Positions 26,042 to 38,358 of a stretch of 64,000 nucleotides of DNA are shown here, piece by piece; position 1 is the first letter of the stretch; each line of letters begins with the position of its first letter. The position numbers and the translations under genes were made by a program. The notes beneath the pieces were generated by a model that was not told the DNA's origin, did not search any database, and was given only the letters and a program-made list of their open reading frames with translations. The stretch is from Parus major (lineage: Eukaryota; Chordata; Aves; Passeriformes; Paridae), in NCBI RefSeq assembly GCF_001522545.3, contig NC_031799.1, forward strand, positions 43,799,305-43,863,304, written 5' to 3'.

Positions 26042-29000
26042 GTAAGAAGCCTCAGAACTTGCATTCATGGTGGAAATATTTTAAATTGTCTCATTCCTGA
26101 AAAATTGTCTTTCTGTTTTCTTTAAGCATGGATTCATTTAAATGCTTTGTCAAAAGAGAAAGTACCTGCATTTAAAAATGACATCAAAATTCTTTTATGA
26201 TTTATGGGTATCATAATAAAATGTGCTTGCTTCCTTCTTTTAGAGTTTTTGTTTTTTGTCCTGATACAAAGGCTGCCATGTTTAGGAGATTGTTATACTA
26301 CAAGACAAAATAGAAAGTTCCCACAATTATTCAGTCTAGCTGTGTCTCCCTTTTCAAAATCAGTGTGTAATTGTTCTTCAAGCTTACAGCTATGGTGGTC
26401 TTTTATAACTGTAAGAGAGGAATGCACGCAGATAGTTTGTTTTCTAATAGCTTTTTAATGGACCTCTTATACAGTGGGATTCTAGAATTATTTAAAAACT
26501 GTTCTGTAAAAATCAGGAGCTTTTTCCCCATCCCTAACCATTAGGACACTAAATATGATTTAAAATGCACTTCTTAAACAAGTTTCAACACAAATACCCT
26601 ATTTGGAGTTAACTCCCACTATCTCGATTGACCTTGGAGGCAGGAAAAACTGGGTTAGCAGTTTAGCAGAATGACATGGAGGGTGCTGTTCTGTGGTTAC
26701 CTGTTTTATCCTAGACCCCTTGGAAAAAAGTAGTGCTTGAAGTGGATTACTTATCACTAATACATCGTGTGAAATTAGTTATAAATAGGTTCTCTATTCT
26801 GATCTTCCAGTTTTCTTACTTTTCAAAGAATTCTGTGGAAGAAAATGAATGACTCTTCAGACCTAATAAGGAACTTGGGTGAAGGGGTGGTACAGAAGGG
26901 TGTTTGTTCACCTTTTTGAGAACTCAAAGGTGTTAGGATCTGTCTTAAAAGCACAGGAAGTGTTTACAATCCGTTGCACTGTGGTATACTATTTAACTAG
27001 ATGTGCTGCAATTTTTATAATCTGAATTTTTCTTAAACTTTGCAACTTTCAAACATAGCATCAACTGTTGAAAGTTCTGTGTTTGGATGACTTTTTGTTT
27101 GGTGGTTTGGTATTGCAATTCTGATTTGCACCACTTGATGTCAGTGATATGTTCCTAACACAGTGTTCACAGATCCTGGGTTTTTAAACTTGACTTGCCC
27201 TTGCTTACTGTTGTGACTTCTAGAACCCACATGTAAGGCCTGAATTTGTGATTCTTGACAGCTGCTACTCTGGTGAATCCTGAAAGAGTTATACGTGTAG
27301 AAAAAAAAACTCACGGAGCTTTTCTTTTTATGCATCAGTCTGCAACATTGCTATATTGTTGTTCCAAACAATGATAAAGGACAATATTTTAATCCTTGAA
27401 TATGATTGTTACTGTTTGTGCTAAGTTTTGAATCTGGCATTTGTGATAAATGTTTAGTATGCATGCACATAAAATTGTTTAGGTACTGTACCCTTACTGG
27501 GATAGTGAAGGGCTGCAAGACTAGTAAAGAGGGAAATACTATGGATCCTAAATATTTGTGGTTATAGGCTTTCAGACAATTACTTATGTTTAGATACTGA
27601 GCTTGTAGTCATTTGAGTATCTCCTTCAAAAGAGGTATTTTATTTTAGACATGTATTTTTAGGGATGTAAGGGAGCTTTACAGGGACAGAATAATTTTTA
27701 CTTTAAACTATTTATAAACTTATATCTTTGCCTCCAGTTTTTCAAAGAATAAGCAAAAAAAATTCATCTGTTTAATTTTGCCATTTTTTTATTCAGAGTG
27801 ATGCAGATAAGTTTACTTTCTGCTGATGTTTGTCAAGTACAGGCATCGGTAAGTACAGCAATGTTAGGTATCTGCAGGCAGGAATCACAGGCTGAATGTG
27901 GTTGAAGGGGACCTCTGGAGGTCATCTTGAGCAGAATCATGTGCAGCTGGCTGTTCAGGACGATGTCCAGACAGTTCTTTAGTAGTGACTCCACAGTTAA
28001 CTCTCTGGTTAACTTGTGCTCCGCGATCCTCTCAGTGAAAAATGTTTCAGTGTTTGCTTATGTTTATGAGGAAACTCCTGTGTTTGAATTTGTGCCCACT
28101 GTCTCTTACCCTGTCACTGCATGGCTCCATCATCCTTTCAGGTTTCCTTTAGGTATTCATGGACATTCCTAAGATCCATCCCCTGTTACCCTACCCTTCT
28201 CCAGCTGAACAGCTCCATCTTTCTCAGCCTTGCCTCCATTCCTCTTTGTAACCTTTTACTGAGCTCTTTGAAGTGTGTGTGTGCTGTGTCTGTGTGTGTT
28301 TGGAGCTGAGAGCTGGGCACTCTGGTGCTGGGTGAAGGATCACAACCCTTGACATGCTGGCAGCTTTCTGTTCAGTGTAGCCCAGAACACCACTGGCTTT
28401 CTTTGCCACATAAGCATGCTGCTTGGCCCATGGTCCACCAGGACCCCAGGTCCTTTGCTGCAAAGCTGTGTTCCGTATGACTGGACTCCAGTGTGTGCTG
28501 GTTCCTGGGGCAATTGCTGCCCAGGTGCAAGACTTTGTACTTCACCTTTTTGCAGTTGCTGTTGTCTCATCAGTTTTTTGAGGTCACTCTAAGTGGCAGC
28601 ACAGCCCCCTAGCATATCAGCCACTCCTCCTAGTTTTGTGTAATCAGCAGAATTGCCACTGATCACCACCCTCTGAGCCCATCCACTGAAACAATTTTCA
28701 CTCCACCCCATTCTCTACTTATCCATGAGCATCAGCAACTTACCTTTCAGCATCCTGTGAGAGGCAGTGTCAGTGGTGTTACTTGAAGTTCAGGTAGGCA
28801 ATTCCCCTACTCTCCAGTCATTTACCATGCCACACACTTCATTGTTGAAGTTTATGAGGCTGGTCAAGCATGTCTTTCCTTTGTGAAGCCAGTGCTGACT
28901 ACTATTGATGATTTTCTTGTCTTTAATAGTGCCTAAAAATAGTTAACAATAGTTTCCTCACTTTCCCAGGGATCAAAGCAAGTTGACCGGCCTGTAATTC

Positions 29001-32000
29001 CCTAGGTCCTCCTCTTGCCTGTCTTTAAGATAGGAGTGAAATTTGCTTTACTCCAGTCCTCAGGCACCTCATGCAGTCACCATGATTGTTGAAAGGTTGA
29101 GAGGAGGCTCACAGTAGTATCTGCCAGCTCTCTCAGCACCTCTTGGTGCATCACACTCATCACAGCCTGTGCGTTTAAGTATTCCAGTTCATGAAAGTAT
29201 TCTGCAGAGTAATCCTCTTCCAGCAGGGGATTGTCTTTACTACTCCAGACGTTACCCCTGCTCTCTTGGGCCTGGAGTTGCTAAAGACCAGTCTTTCCAG
29301 TAAAGACCATAGCAAAGGAAGTATTCAGTACTTCAGCCTCTTTGGTGTCCTGTGTAACTAGGCCTCACATCTTTTGAGCAATCGGCCCACATCTTTCCTA
29401 GTTAGCTCTTTATTTCCTATGCACTTCTAAAAGACCTTCTTGTAACCTTGAACATTAACTTGCCTGATTCAGTTCCATTTGGGCTTCATCTTTGCTTACG
29501 TTGCCCTGTCATGCTCACGTAATGCTTATGTGAGGCTATGTATGTTTTCTTTTTGTGTTTGAGTATGTCCAGGAGTATCTTGATCATCCACATAGGCCCC
29601 CTGGAATTTTTGCCTAACTTCATGTTCATTGGGATGGAGAACTCTCGAGTTTGTGGGGAAGTGGTCTTTTCAGTATCAAGAGACTTTCTTGAAGCCCCTT
29701 TACTCTCCAGGTTCATACACCATGGGACTCCTCCAAGCAGGTATTTTAAGAGGCTGAAGTTTGCTTTGCTAAGGTCCAGGGCCATGAGCTTGTTTTTCAT
29801 CTCTTCTTTCCTGCCCTCAGGATCTTGAACTGTACCATGTCAAGGTCACTGCAGTCAAGGCTTTCTTTGACCTTCATATCCAAACTGAGCCCGTCCTTGT
29901 TGAAAATTATGAAGTCCCACATAGCACCTCCCCTCGTGTGCTCCTTTGTCACTTGAGAAGGAAATTACTCTGAGTGCGCTCAGGACCCTCTTGGATTGCA
30001 GTCACAGTGTATGTCCCTCCAGCAGATACTGGTGTGGTGGAAGAGCTCCATGAGGATCAGGTCCTGCAAGTGTGAGGCAGCTGCTCTATGTCTCTAGAGT
30101 GCCTGATCTCTTTGTTCCTCATAGTCAGGTGGCCTATAGTAGGCTGCTCCTGTAACATCCTGTTTTCTTCCTAATTCCAGCATGTAAGATCTCCATCAGG
30201 TTATCTTCCATCCAGATAGTGCTTTTAATGAACCCCAGCTGCTCTCTCACTTAAAGGACAAGCCTTCCTTCCTGTTGAGAGAGTCCTCTTCTAGTGAGCC
30301 GGTATTTCTTTATCCATACAATGTCCAGAGACAATGGTTAGAGTTGGAAGGCAGAGGAATCTGGGAATCAGTATAAGATTGTTTTTGTTGGTGTTGAGGT
30401 TTCAGGTTAGTTGGACTGGTCCAGATAAAATGCAGTGTTCAAACAGAAGTGTCTACTAGCATAGTAAGATACAAAAAGATTTAGGAAACTTCATAAAATA
30501 CCACCTCTTCAGTCTTGTTTCATAACAGGGATGTAAATTTTCTGCTACTACATTGCACTGCAGCAACTTTCTCACCTTTGGGAAGGCAGTAACTAGTAAC
30601 TCATTGTAGATCAATTGTAGGTTGTAGATGCAACTAGGTTGTCAATACTTCAGTGATAAAACTGGGGAGAGCTTTTTCTTGCAGCAATGAAATGGACAAT
30701 CTGAGACAGTCTCAATGTCTCAATGTTCATCCTCTAAAATCCCAGTGACTCTTGTTGAGGTTACAGAAGTGCTGTCACTTAAAGTGGTTACTTTGTATGT
30801 AAGTGGGGAAGTAGTGATAATATAAGCACAGTTCTGGAAACTGGCAAATGTTCTGTGAATGGGATTGACTTAGGCCTTAGAGTCATCATTCAGGGTTGTA
30901 TGGTGATTTCTTAATACAAATGCTCATAAATTCAGGAGAAGGTGCTGACGACATTTGCCTTTTGTCTGCACCATTTGTTCATGCATGTTATAATTAACAA
31001 TGATTTTTAGCTGTGTCACACTTAATCAGGGATCCAGCAGTCTTTGTTGTGACTCTGTCAGAGCTTGAGCTTAACTAAATTGTTGTTTGTGCATAACAGG
31101 ACTTAAGTAACTTTCCCTAGTTGAGAGTTCTTGAAAGTTTAGTTGATACTTAGGGTTGTGATACTTTGATTCCTTCTTACTCAATATTTGTTATAACCTT
31201 TTCTTAACTGATGTTTTTCTGAGGTCTGAGTATATTTATATTCACAAATACATGCAGTTCATAACACCTTTTGTCACCTTAACAAAGAACTTTCTGGTGA
31301 TTTCCTGCTTTCAGGAGTTGGTTGTTCTTCTTAGGTTGGGTTTCTGCTTCCTCAGAGTAGCTTAAATGAAAGAAGATTGATTTGAAAGTATTGTGTTCTC
31401 TTGGTATGTGAAAATTAAGCCATTGTAATGAAGTTTAGGAAATTCAGAATCATCTGTCTAATACACATCCATTTCTATATCCCTACAGGGTAGCTATATG
31501 ATATGCTGGCATAGCCAAGTATTGATTAGATTACTTTGCGATACGTTACCCTATAGTAAACTTGCTTGCCTTCTGTAGTGGTGAAAAATCTGTGGAGAGA
31601 AATGTTGAAGATTGAAAATAAGAGGGAAGGAGTTGTAGCAAAAAGCTTTTAAAATGCCTGGTTTTCTTTTCAGAACTGGCCAATGAAATTAAAGAAGAAT
31701 GAGATGCAGCAGTTCCTGTCAAAAGCAGTTGAGATTTTACAGTAAATTTATTTCAAGACCTTGTTCTCACCTCCATGAGAGTACAACAGATGTGTGCTTT
31801 TTTATACAGATGTTCTTAATGCTCATGGTCTTTATTCAACAGCTTAAGCATACACAGGAAAAATGAAAGAACACTGGAAGATGGCTGTTGGTGGAGTCAT
31901 TCAAGGAACAAGTCATAATTATGGCAATAGTAGTGGTAGTGTTTGCCTGCTTTGTTGTATTTCGGTTTAACAAACAAAACCCACCAGGCAAAACCTGAAG

Positions 32001-32521
32001 TCGGGGGAAAAAAAATCCAAAACCAAAGAGAAACCTCAGCACCTGTTCTCAAAATACTTTTGTGGATAGGGTATGAAGACCAGCCCTTCTCTGCCAAATG
32101 TGCACTGCCTGGGTGGGATGGTCTCAGCTTGGTACTTAGCAAATAAGGGCAGTTTCATTCTGATTCCTCTCTGGGATGAGTGTCAAGCAGGCAAATAATA
32201 TTCCTGTATGATTCGACTCTACTGTCTGTGACAGAATCAGCGTGAAAAAATACTAATTTTCAAGACCTTGCAAATTGATTTTGAGAACCCTAGCTCTGGT
32301 GTTCATAGATTTCTGAAATTCATAAAGTAAAAGATAACTAAATGAATGTCTGCACTTCAGTAAGTTTTCTGAATTTATTGAATACATTGGTATCCAGGTG
32401 TTTGTGAATACCAAAATGTGATTTTAAAGCACAAGAACCAATATCTAATGATTGACTTGATACAAGTTCTTTTTCTTGTAATACTTAAAAAGTTGGGTTT
32501 TTCCTTGCTTTGTCGTTTCAG
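26042..32521 (+). other. KCMF1: KCMF1 intron 3
   Basis: This is a GT-AG intron (gtaaga ... tcgtttcag) of about 6.5 kb. Its middle is filled by a ~2.4 kb antisense CR1 LINE relic. The remainder is AT-rich with no feature I can name. Confidence 0.93.
27884..30320 (-). mobile_element. CR1 LINE relic with endonuclease and reverse-transcriptase remnants
   Basis: This is a long CR1 copy inserted antisense to KCMF1. Its 3' end is at the left (a degraded form of the CR1 tail, read as aatcacaggctgaatgtggttgaagg) and its 5' end is truncated near 30.3 kb. On the - strand, decayed ORF2 protein is visible in the right order. An endonuclease-like stretch lies near 30.0 kb, recalling the CR1 motif around I-C-W-R-D. 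A connector segment lies at 29.5-29.8 kb. An E-D-W-S-K-A-N-F-T-P-I-like reverse-transcriptase segment is near 29.0 kb, and T-K-L-G-G-V-A-D near 28.6 kb. V-A-K-K-A-S-G-V-L-G-Y lies near 28.4 kb. Many stops and frameshifts, and a TG-rich expansion near 28.28 kb, show it is dead. The reading frames of up to 104 codons are remnants of ORF2. Ends are approximate. Confidence 0.88.
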
Positions 32522-32623
32522 ATTTGTCCAATATGTGCAGCATTACCTGGAGGGGATCCGAATCACGTAACAGATGACTTTGCAGCTCATCTTACACTGG
32601 AACACAGAGCTCCTAGAGATTTA
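32522..32623 (+). CDS. KCMF1: KCMF1 coding exon 4: second Di19-type zinc finger
   Basis: This 102-nt exon encodes residues 109-142, I-C-P-I-C-A-A-L-P-G-G to A-P-R-D-L. Ligands C110, C113, H131 and H136 form the second finger of the pair. The 3' splice site is tcgtttcag|ATT, in phase 0. The 5' splice site is not GT: the exon ends with TTA (Leu142) and the intron begins ATATCCTTT, the consensus of a U12-type AT-AC intron. No GT or GC donor preserves the join L142-D143. Because of its unusual donor, a GT-AG-only gene finder would miss or distort this exon. Reading on into the intron meets a stop at 32639-32641. Confidence 0.96.
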
Positions 32624-34589
32624 ATATCCTTTCCAATTTGAGGCAAAGAGGCTAGACTGTTTCACATAGTAGTCATGGTGACTTGGTTTGATTTTTATAG
32701 TGAAAGGGTCATATTCTGGATTTCCTGGAACTTAGGTTGCTAAAGATATGCATGTCAAAAAATAAAAACGTTCATCTTCTCATTTAAAAAATGCGGTTGT
32801 CAGACTGTGCACAGACTGGTAGGTATACTTGAGAGTGTTTTTTGCTCTAACAGCAGAAACATTTAAAGGATTTTGACATAGTGAGGTTTTTTCCTACTTG
32901 TACTATGCTTTATCCTGCCTCATAATTACTCTCAGTGCTTCGTGTTTCATGTGTGAAGATTCACTGCTGTATATATTTATGACATCAGGATGACTCAAGC
33001 ATAGCTGCTTGTAACAAAAGATTGTAAACTTGCTTAACTACTTTTAACACAATCTTATAATAACGTAGTTTTGTAGTGTTACTGACATTTTGTAATACAA
33101 CTCAGAAAAACTTCAGATTTTCTGGGAAATCAGATGTTGTCCTTCAGTTACCTTAGCAGCCAGTTACAGACATTTATCTATACTTGATGGCTGAAGAGCT
33201 GGAATGATTGGGACTTTTTCATCCTTGTTATTGGAATATTTCAAATATAGGAATATTTCAAGTACAGAAATATCTCAAAACATTTTAATTGCAATTGGGA
33301 AAGTTACCCCAGAGTCCTGTGTCTCTTTGAAAAATCCCCAGATACTGTCCTGTTCCAACATGTTTAGTTATGAAAAGTTTGCCAAACTACATAGGGTCAC
33401 TAGTCCATCTAATTTAGCAACTCATCTCCAGCAGCATCCAAAATTTGCATGCTCAGAAGTGCAAGATGCTCTGTACTAAGCAAAGTACAGAGTGCTTCTA
33501 TGCTGGGGAGGTTTTCCTCTTACACTCTAGATGTTAAGTTTTACACTGTAGCATAACTAACAGTTTTGAAAGAAGCAAACGTTCGGTAAAGTCTTCTTGT
33601 AATGGCTAGAAGTTCTCTCTTGCCATGGGAAGTCAAGTAATTCCTTTCAGTCTTAAGTTCTTTATCACCATGACATCACAAGTTTCTGGCTCCTAACTGT
33701 GATTTACGAAAAGTACATTGGATGCTACCCTTACACAGAAATTGATACCATATGAGTGGTGACCATGCTACTACAAAAATGAAAAACATAGGAGATGGAG
33801 ATCTAAGCTAAATTATAGTAACACTAAAATAAAATATTAAAGCCTATGCTATTTCATTTTTCACCTGTGAGTCATACTAGTGATTGATTTTTAAGAAGCC
33901 TTATCTGGACTGTTTTGGAGGAATGAATGTTAACAAATTTATGACAAAAATAATCTTTAAATTTGTTGATTTACTTCAGAATTTATATGAGAATCTATTG
34001 AAAAAATGGCACAAAACACAAGCATCTGAGAGGGGGAAGTGGGAGAAAATTAAAGGCATCATTGTCCTTCTGGAATTGGTGATATTTCTTGGGCTGTAGG
34101 AAGAAAGGTGAAACAAAGGGGTGTGATGGATGTGCTGAATACTCCAGAAATCTGCAGTTTCCTAGGGACTGAAGTGATGGAATTTCTTGGATAAAAGCAT
34201 GAAGTATAGAAGTCAAAAGGAATTTGGTAATTATTCTGATGGGAAAAATAACTGTTGCAGTAAACATTTTTATTGTATTTGATATTTAATGTAAGAATTG
34301 GAAAGGGAGAACTGAAATCTGCCTCAATAGTTAACTTGGTTGAACATGGATTTGAGTGGGTTTTCATAGAAAAATTTGATTTAAAAAAAAAAAAGGTTAT
34401 CAGGTCAGTAAGTCTGACCTCTAGCATAGCTGCAGTGTACCTTAGCTTTGCTTCAGAAATTTAATTGTTACTTTATGAATCAAAGTGTATTCTGCTCAGT
34501 ACACCTGAGTATTTGACCCATGGAATGTCCTTTAATGGTTGTTTAACACTCAATGCTAAACAGTTCTGTTTTCTTAACTTCTTGTCTAC
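32624..34589 (+). other. KCMF1: KCMF1 intron 4, a U12-type AT-AC intron
   Basis: This 1,966-nt intron begins ATATCCTTTCC (32624-32634), identical to the minor-spliceosome 5' splice-site consensus. It ends with TTCTTAACTT (34571-34580), a near-perfect U12 branch-site motif, followed by cttgtctac and a terminal AC at 34588-34589. The probable branch adenosine (34577) is about 12 nt from the intron end, within the short range typical of U12 introns. There is no usable AG acceptor at the junction, and the flanking exons join exactly as L142|D143. Splicing would need U11/U12 and U4atac/U6atac snRNPs. Retention would truncate the protein five residues after Leu142. The rest of the intron holds no recognisable repeat. 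Confidence 0.93.
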
Positions 34590-34764
34590 GATGAATCCAG
34601 TGGCGTTCGGCATGTACGTAGGATGTTCCACCCAGGCCGGGGTTTGGGAGGGCCCCGTGCTCGTAGATCAAACATGCACTTTACTACCAGTTCCCCTGGT
34701 GGGCTTTCGTCTTCTCAGAGTTCGTATTCTCCAAGCAATAGAGAAGCCATGGATCCTATAGCTG
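34590..34764 (+). CDS. KCMF1: KCMF1 coding exon 5: Arg/Gly- and Ser-rich linker
   Basis: This 175-nt exon encodes residues ~143-200, from D-E-S-S-G-V-R-H-V-R-R-M-F to E-A-M-D-P-I-A. It is a basic, Gly/Arg-rich then Ser-rich stretch of low complexity between the zinc-finger region and the coiled coil, probably disordered. The upstream junction is the AC end of the U12 intron. The donor is GCTG|gtaaga, leaving one base of a Glu codon completed in exon 6. The sequence matches the vertebrate protein closely. Confidence 0.96.
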
Positions 34765-36883
34765 GTAAGAGCTATAACCACAAATTTTACCCCACTCTCC
34801 TCCTTCCACAGAGGAAGAAGAATGCACGATGATAGGAGTTGCCATGCCCTGTGTTGGTGTGAAGCTGCATGTATAGGCATGACATCCCACAGAGCAGCTG
34901 AAGAGGGAAAGGCTGTTCTTACTGTGAACATCAGAAAATGGGCTGTGTTTTTACGATTCCCTGAAATAACTTGTTTGTTCCATTTTTAGCTTTGATGTGT
35001 AAATAACCTTTTTTTTACAAGGGAGAATAAATAGAGATTGAAGACAGTTCTGAAAACAAATACAGCTTGGTCTAGGGGGAAATTTAAACATTTTAATGCC
35101 GTGGTCTTTGACCATACCAATATGTCAGGAAAACCTCAGAATGTCTGCCACACATCCACCTTTGCTTTAGATGCAAAGAGGACACAGTGCTCCCTCCAAC
35201 TGGAGCTTGCTACTATCAAGCTGTGACTTCAGGGGGAGGTAGCCAGCCATCTGGCTTAATGAGGCATTGCCCCTGGAAGGGGAGCTGTAGATCCACAGCC
35301 TTCCTTAATCATGATTCCCTTTGCCTGCCTTTGGCCGGCTCTGGTGCTCTGCTGGCCTGGTGTGACCTGATGTAACTCATTAAATTATCTATAAAGAAGT
35401 AGCCCATCAAAAGAAAAAAACCCAAGAGGTCACAGGTGAGTGTGTTCCAAGAGGAGGGAGGATGTTCTTGAAGCTTCCAGTGCAGGACATCCTCTTTCTT
35501 TTGCCAAGGCAGCTGTCTCAGCTCGTTTAAAATGTGAGGTGACTGCTGAACTTTGTTTTCAGCATTTCAGGACCTTCCCACTTAGCAGCATTAAATGTGG
35601 GATAAAATGTCATTCTTCTGCATCTATTCTCTTTTGGTGGAGGATGTGTTTCTGCGTTTACAGCAGACTGAGCTAGGTGTCTGTCTTGTTTCAGGACTGT
35701 TTTGAGTTTACACCTCTTTCCAATATACTGCTTCCCTATATTCCAAGCTTTAGCTTACAGCGAGAATAAATATATCTTAATCTTGCCAGTGAGTTTAACA
35801 TATCTGCCTTCTTACTGGCGTAATTGATAGGAAAGACCACAGTAATTTTTCCATTTGAAGTTTATAGCATCAGTTACTTTGCTTAAACGTTTTTTCCCTC
35901 CTTGTGGCATTCTCTAGTAATTAAAGTTTACTTAATTTTGGTGCTGCTCAGTGTTGGTGAAAATTACTCGACCTCTCTAGTTCGTATTTTGCTTTGTTCC
36001 TTCAAAAACAGCTTGCTTTAGAATGATTGTTTTGTTAATGCAATGGAAGAGAAATTGTCATGACTTTTGTAATGTAGAGTAACTTTGTAATGTAGAGGAG
36101 AGGGGCAGGAGCCAGGAGTGTCCTCTGCTTCCTCTGCCATTGCATCAACTGCAGCAGCTCTTTGAGATAAGAAGTACCTCCTGCACAGGGTGTCAGAGAT
36201 TCTGCAGTGATGCACCGAGCAGTAACTCACTGCTAATAATTATTTTAAAAAAATCTTCGTGGATAAAATTTGCAAGGAGCATTCCATCCTTCTGAGTTGG
36301 AAGACTTAAAGGGGGTTTTTAGTTGCTAGACCTTCTCCATGCTTGTGGCAGAAATAAGAATTTATACAGAATGCTTTTGTTGTGAAGCAGTGATTTGATA
36401 TGTTTCCTTAACTAAATTTCTTTTATTGAATGTTTGAAGCAATGGTACAGTATTTCTCTCTTTGCTGCAGCACAGCTTCCCTCTGGGATAATTGGGAAAA
36501 TGAAGCTTGTGTTTTGAGGAAGCACTTGTTGAAAGGTAAAAAAAATAAACATCCAAAGCCAAAATAAAGTTTCTTAGTCAGTGGCTATCTTGACTTCAAG
36601 TTTCAGAGTGGCTGCAGAGCACGACTTTTGCTAGGCTGCCTGTAGATTGACTCTCCTGTTGTTGTTGAGACTTTAAAGCTCGTCTTGTTATTTGGACTAA
36701 ATGTACATCAATTAGTCTTAATCTTGATGGGCATTAAGCTTCACAGTCTTCTGTGAGGATTTGTGGGTTTTGATGTTAGTTGAAAAAAACTGAATTGATG
36801 CACTGGAATTCAGGGTGTATTTATTCTACTGTGTAATGCTCTTTTAATATCTTAAGTCATAGAAGCTTTCTCTTCTCTGGCAG
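34765..36883 (+). other. KCMF1: KCMF1 intron 5
   Basis: This is a GT-AG intron (gtaaga ... ctctggcag) of about 2.1 kb. I recognise no repeat or non-coding RNA in it. A short imperfect tandem repeat of gtaatgtagag lies near 36.07 kb. Confidence 0.93.
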
Positions 36884-37166
36884 AGCTTTTATCCCAGCTA
36901 TCAGGTGTGAGGCGTTCTGCAGGAGGACAGCTCAACTCCTCTGGCCCTTCTGCTTCTCAATTACAGCAGCTGCAGATGCAACTGCAGCTGGAACGACAAC
37001 ATGCACAGGCAGCAAGACAGCAACTGGAGACTGCACGCAATGCAACAAGACGCACCAACACGATCAATGTCAACACCACTATGACACAATCTACAACAAC
37101 AACCAACACATCTAACACAGAAAACAGTCAGCAGACTATCCAGAATTCCCAGTTCCTTCTGACAAG
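36884..37166 (+). CDS. KCMF1: KCMF1 coding exon 6: coiled coil and Thr/Asn-rich segment
   Basis: This 283-nt exon encodes residues ~201-295, from E-L-L-S-Q-L-S-G-V-R-R to Q-F-L-L-T-R. A Gln-rich heptad region (Q-L-Q-Q-L-Q-M-Q-L-Q-L-E-R-Q onward, ~40 residues) is predicted from its pattern to form a coiled coil. It is followed by a Thr/Asn/Ser-rich low-complexity stretch that differs from my memory of the human protein more than any other part. The acceptor is ctctggcag|AG and the donor is ACAAG|gtaatt, leaving two bases of Arg. The family uses this C-terminal half for partner binding, but I cannot assign contacts from sequence. Confidence 0.96.
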
Positions 37167-38096
37167 GTAATTTGTTCTGTGCATTTAGTTGTATTTACCT
37201 CTTATAAATGTACCTTACTTCTAGCGGAGATAGAGAGCATGATGAAGCTTATATGTTTAGAGTCAGGCATTTAGGATGGCAGTAATTACTTAATTAGGAG
37301 TACTTACCTAGTTTAGAAATTATAGTTGGACCCCAGGATTATTGAAAAGAGGATTCACCTCCTGTGTCACCTCAGTTCTTCCAGAACACTGACCATGGAC
37401 CTGACATAAAAATATTTTCCACATCTCCCTTGCCACACCCTCCGCAAGCATACTTTTGTTTGTGTGGTCTTGTGAGTGTGGTAATTTTAACAGCTCCTGT
37501 GCCCGAATTTGAATCAAATCCATTTTTATCTAAGTTCAAAATAGTAATGCCGTGTGATGCCTTTCAGTCACAAGTTCACTTGAGAACCAAAGCGCACCCA
37601 CAAGTGTCACAGACTGACTTTCAGAGTTGGAGTGAGCAAGTCCCTTGCTGCTATCAGGACATGCATTGTACCTTAGGAGAAGTGGAATTCCATTCTGTAA
37701 TCCATGCATAGGCTTTATACATGCAGTGAGGTGTTTTGTGGCCAGTGCAAACTTAGAAGTTGATGTGGAAACAAAGGAGACGTATATTTGCACATCCAGG
37801 AAATGGCACCAGCCCTCCCTAAGAGACTCCTTGAATAGCAGGAAACCTCATGAACAGTTTTTGATGTTCTTTTGATGTTCTTTTGATGTTGGGCTCTGCT
37901 GTGAATGCTGTTGCAGCAGCAGGGAAGGGGTGGGTTGTTAAATGCATGCCTGTTGTACTGAAGCACTGGACGTGTTGAAGGGCAGGTAAGTCTGTCCTGA
38001 AGGAGCAGTTTCTGAGCACATCTCAGCCTGTCGGTGGTGTCCTCATTGAAATGAGCTTTCAGCAACTCTGTCTTCTCTCCCCTTACTGCTGCACAG
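37167..38096 (+). other. KCMF1: KCMF1 intron 6
   Basis: This is a 930-nt GT-AG intron (gtaatt ... gctgcacag). It includes a three-copy 11-bp tandem repeat (ttgatgttctt) at 37861-37890. No gene is evident in it, although chance open frames of up to 140 codons occur on both strands. Confidence 0.92.
37861..37890. repeat. Three-copy 11-bp tandem repeat
   Basis: The unit ttgatgttctt occurs twice in full and a third time with its last bases changed, in KCMF1 intron 6. Confidence 0.8.
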
Positions 38097-38358
38097 GTTG
38101 AATGATCCGAAGATGTCAGAAGCAGAGCGTCAGTCAATGGAGAGCGAACGGGCAGACTGCAGCCTGTTTGTTCAGGAGCTTCTACTGTCCACCTTGATGC
38201 AGGAAGAAAGTTCCTCCTCAGATGAGGATGAGCGGGGGGAGATTGCAGATTTTGGTGCTATGGGCTGTGTAGATATTATGCCTCTAGATGTTGCTTTAGA
38301 AAATCTAAATTTAAAAGAGAGTAATAAAGGAAATGAGCCTCCTCCACCTCCTCTTTGA
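38097..38358 (+). CDS. KCMF1: KCMF1 coding exon 7: C-terminus and stop
   Basis: This 262-nt coding part completes the protein, from L-N-D-P-K-M-S-E to G-N-E-P-P-P-P-P-L and TGA at 38356-38358. It holds a helical segment (F-V-Q-E-L-L-L-S-T-L), an acidic Ser/Asp/Glu run (S-S-S-S-D-E-D-E) and the family's proline-run ending. Summing exons 2-7 with the 16-nt coding part of exon 1 gives 381 codons, the human length. Compared with my memory of human KCMF1, Cys replaces Arg in A-D-C-S-L-F, and Met-Gln replaces Val-Arg before E-E-S-S-S-S. Confidence 0.97.

Noticed and set aside
29486..29828. Open frames of about 100 codons on both strands
   Set aside because: The - strand frame is decayed CR1 ORF2 sequence and the + strand frame is its shadow.
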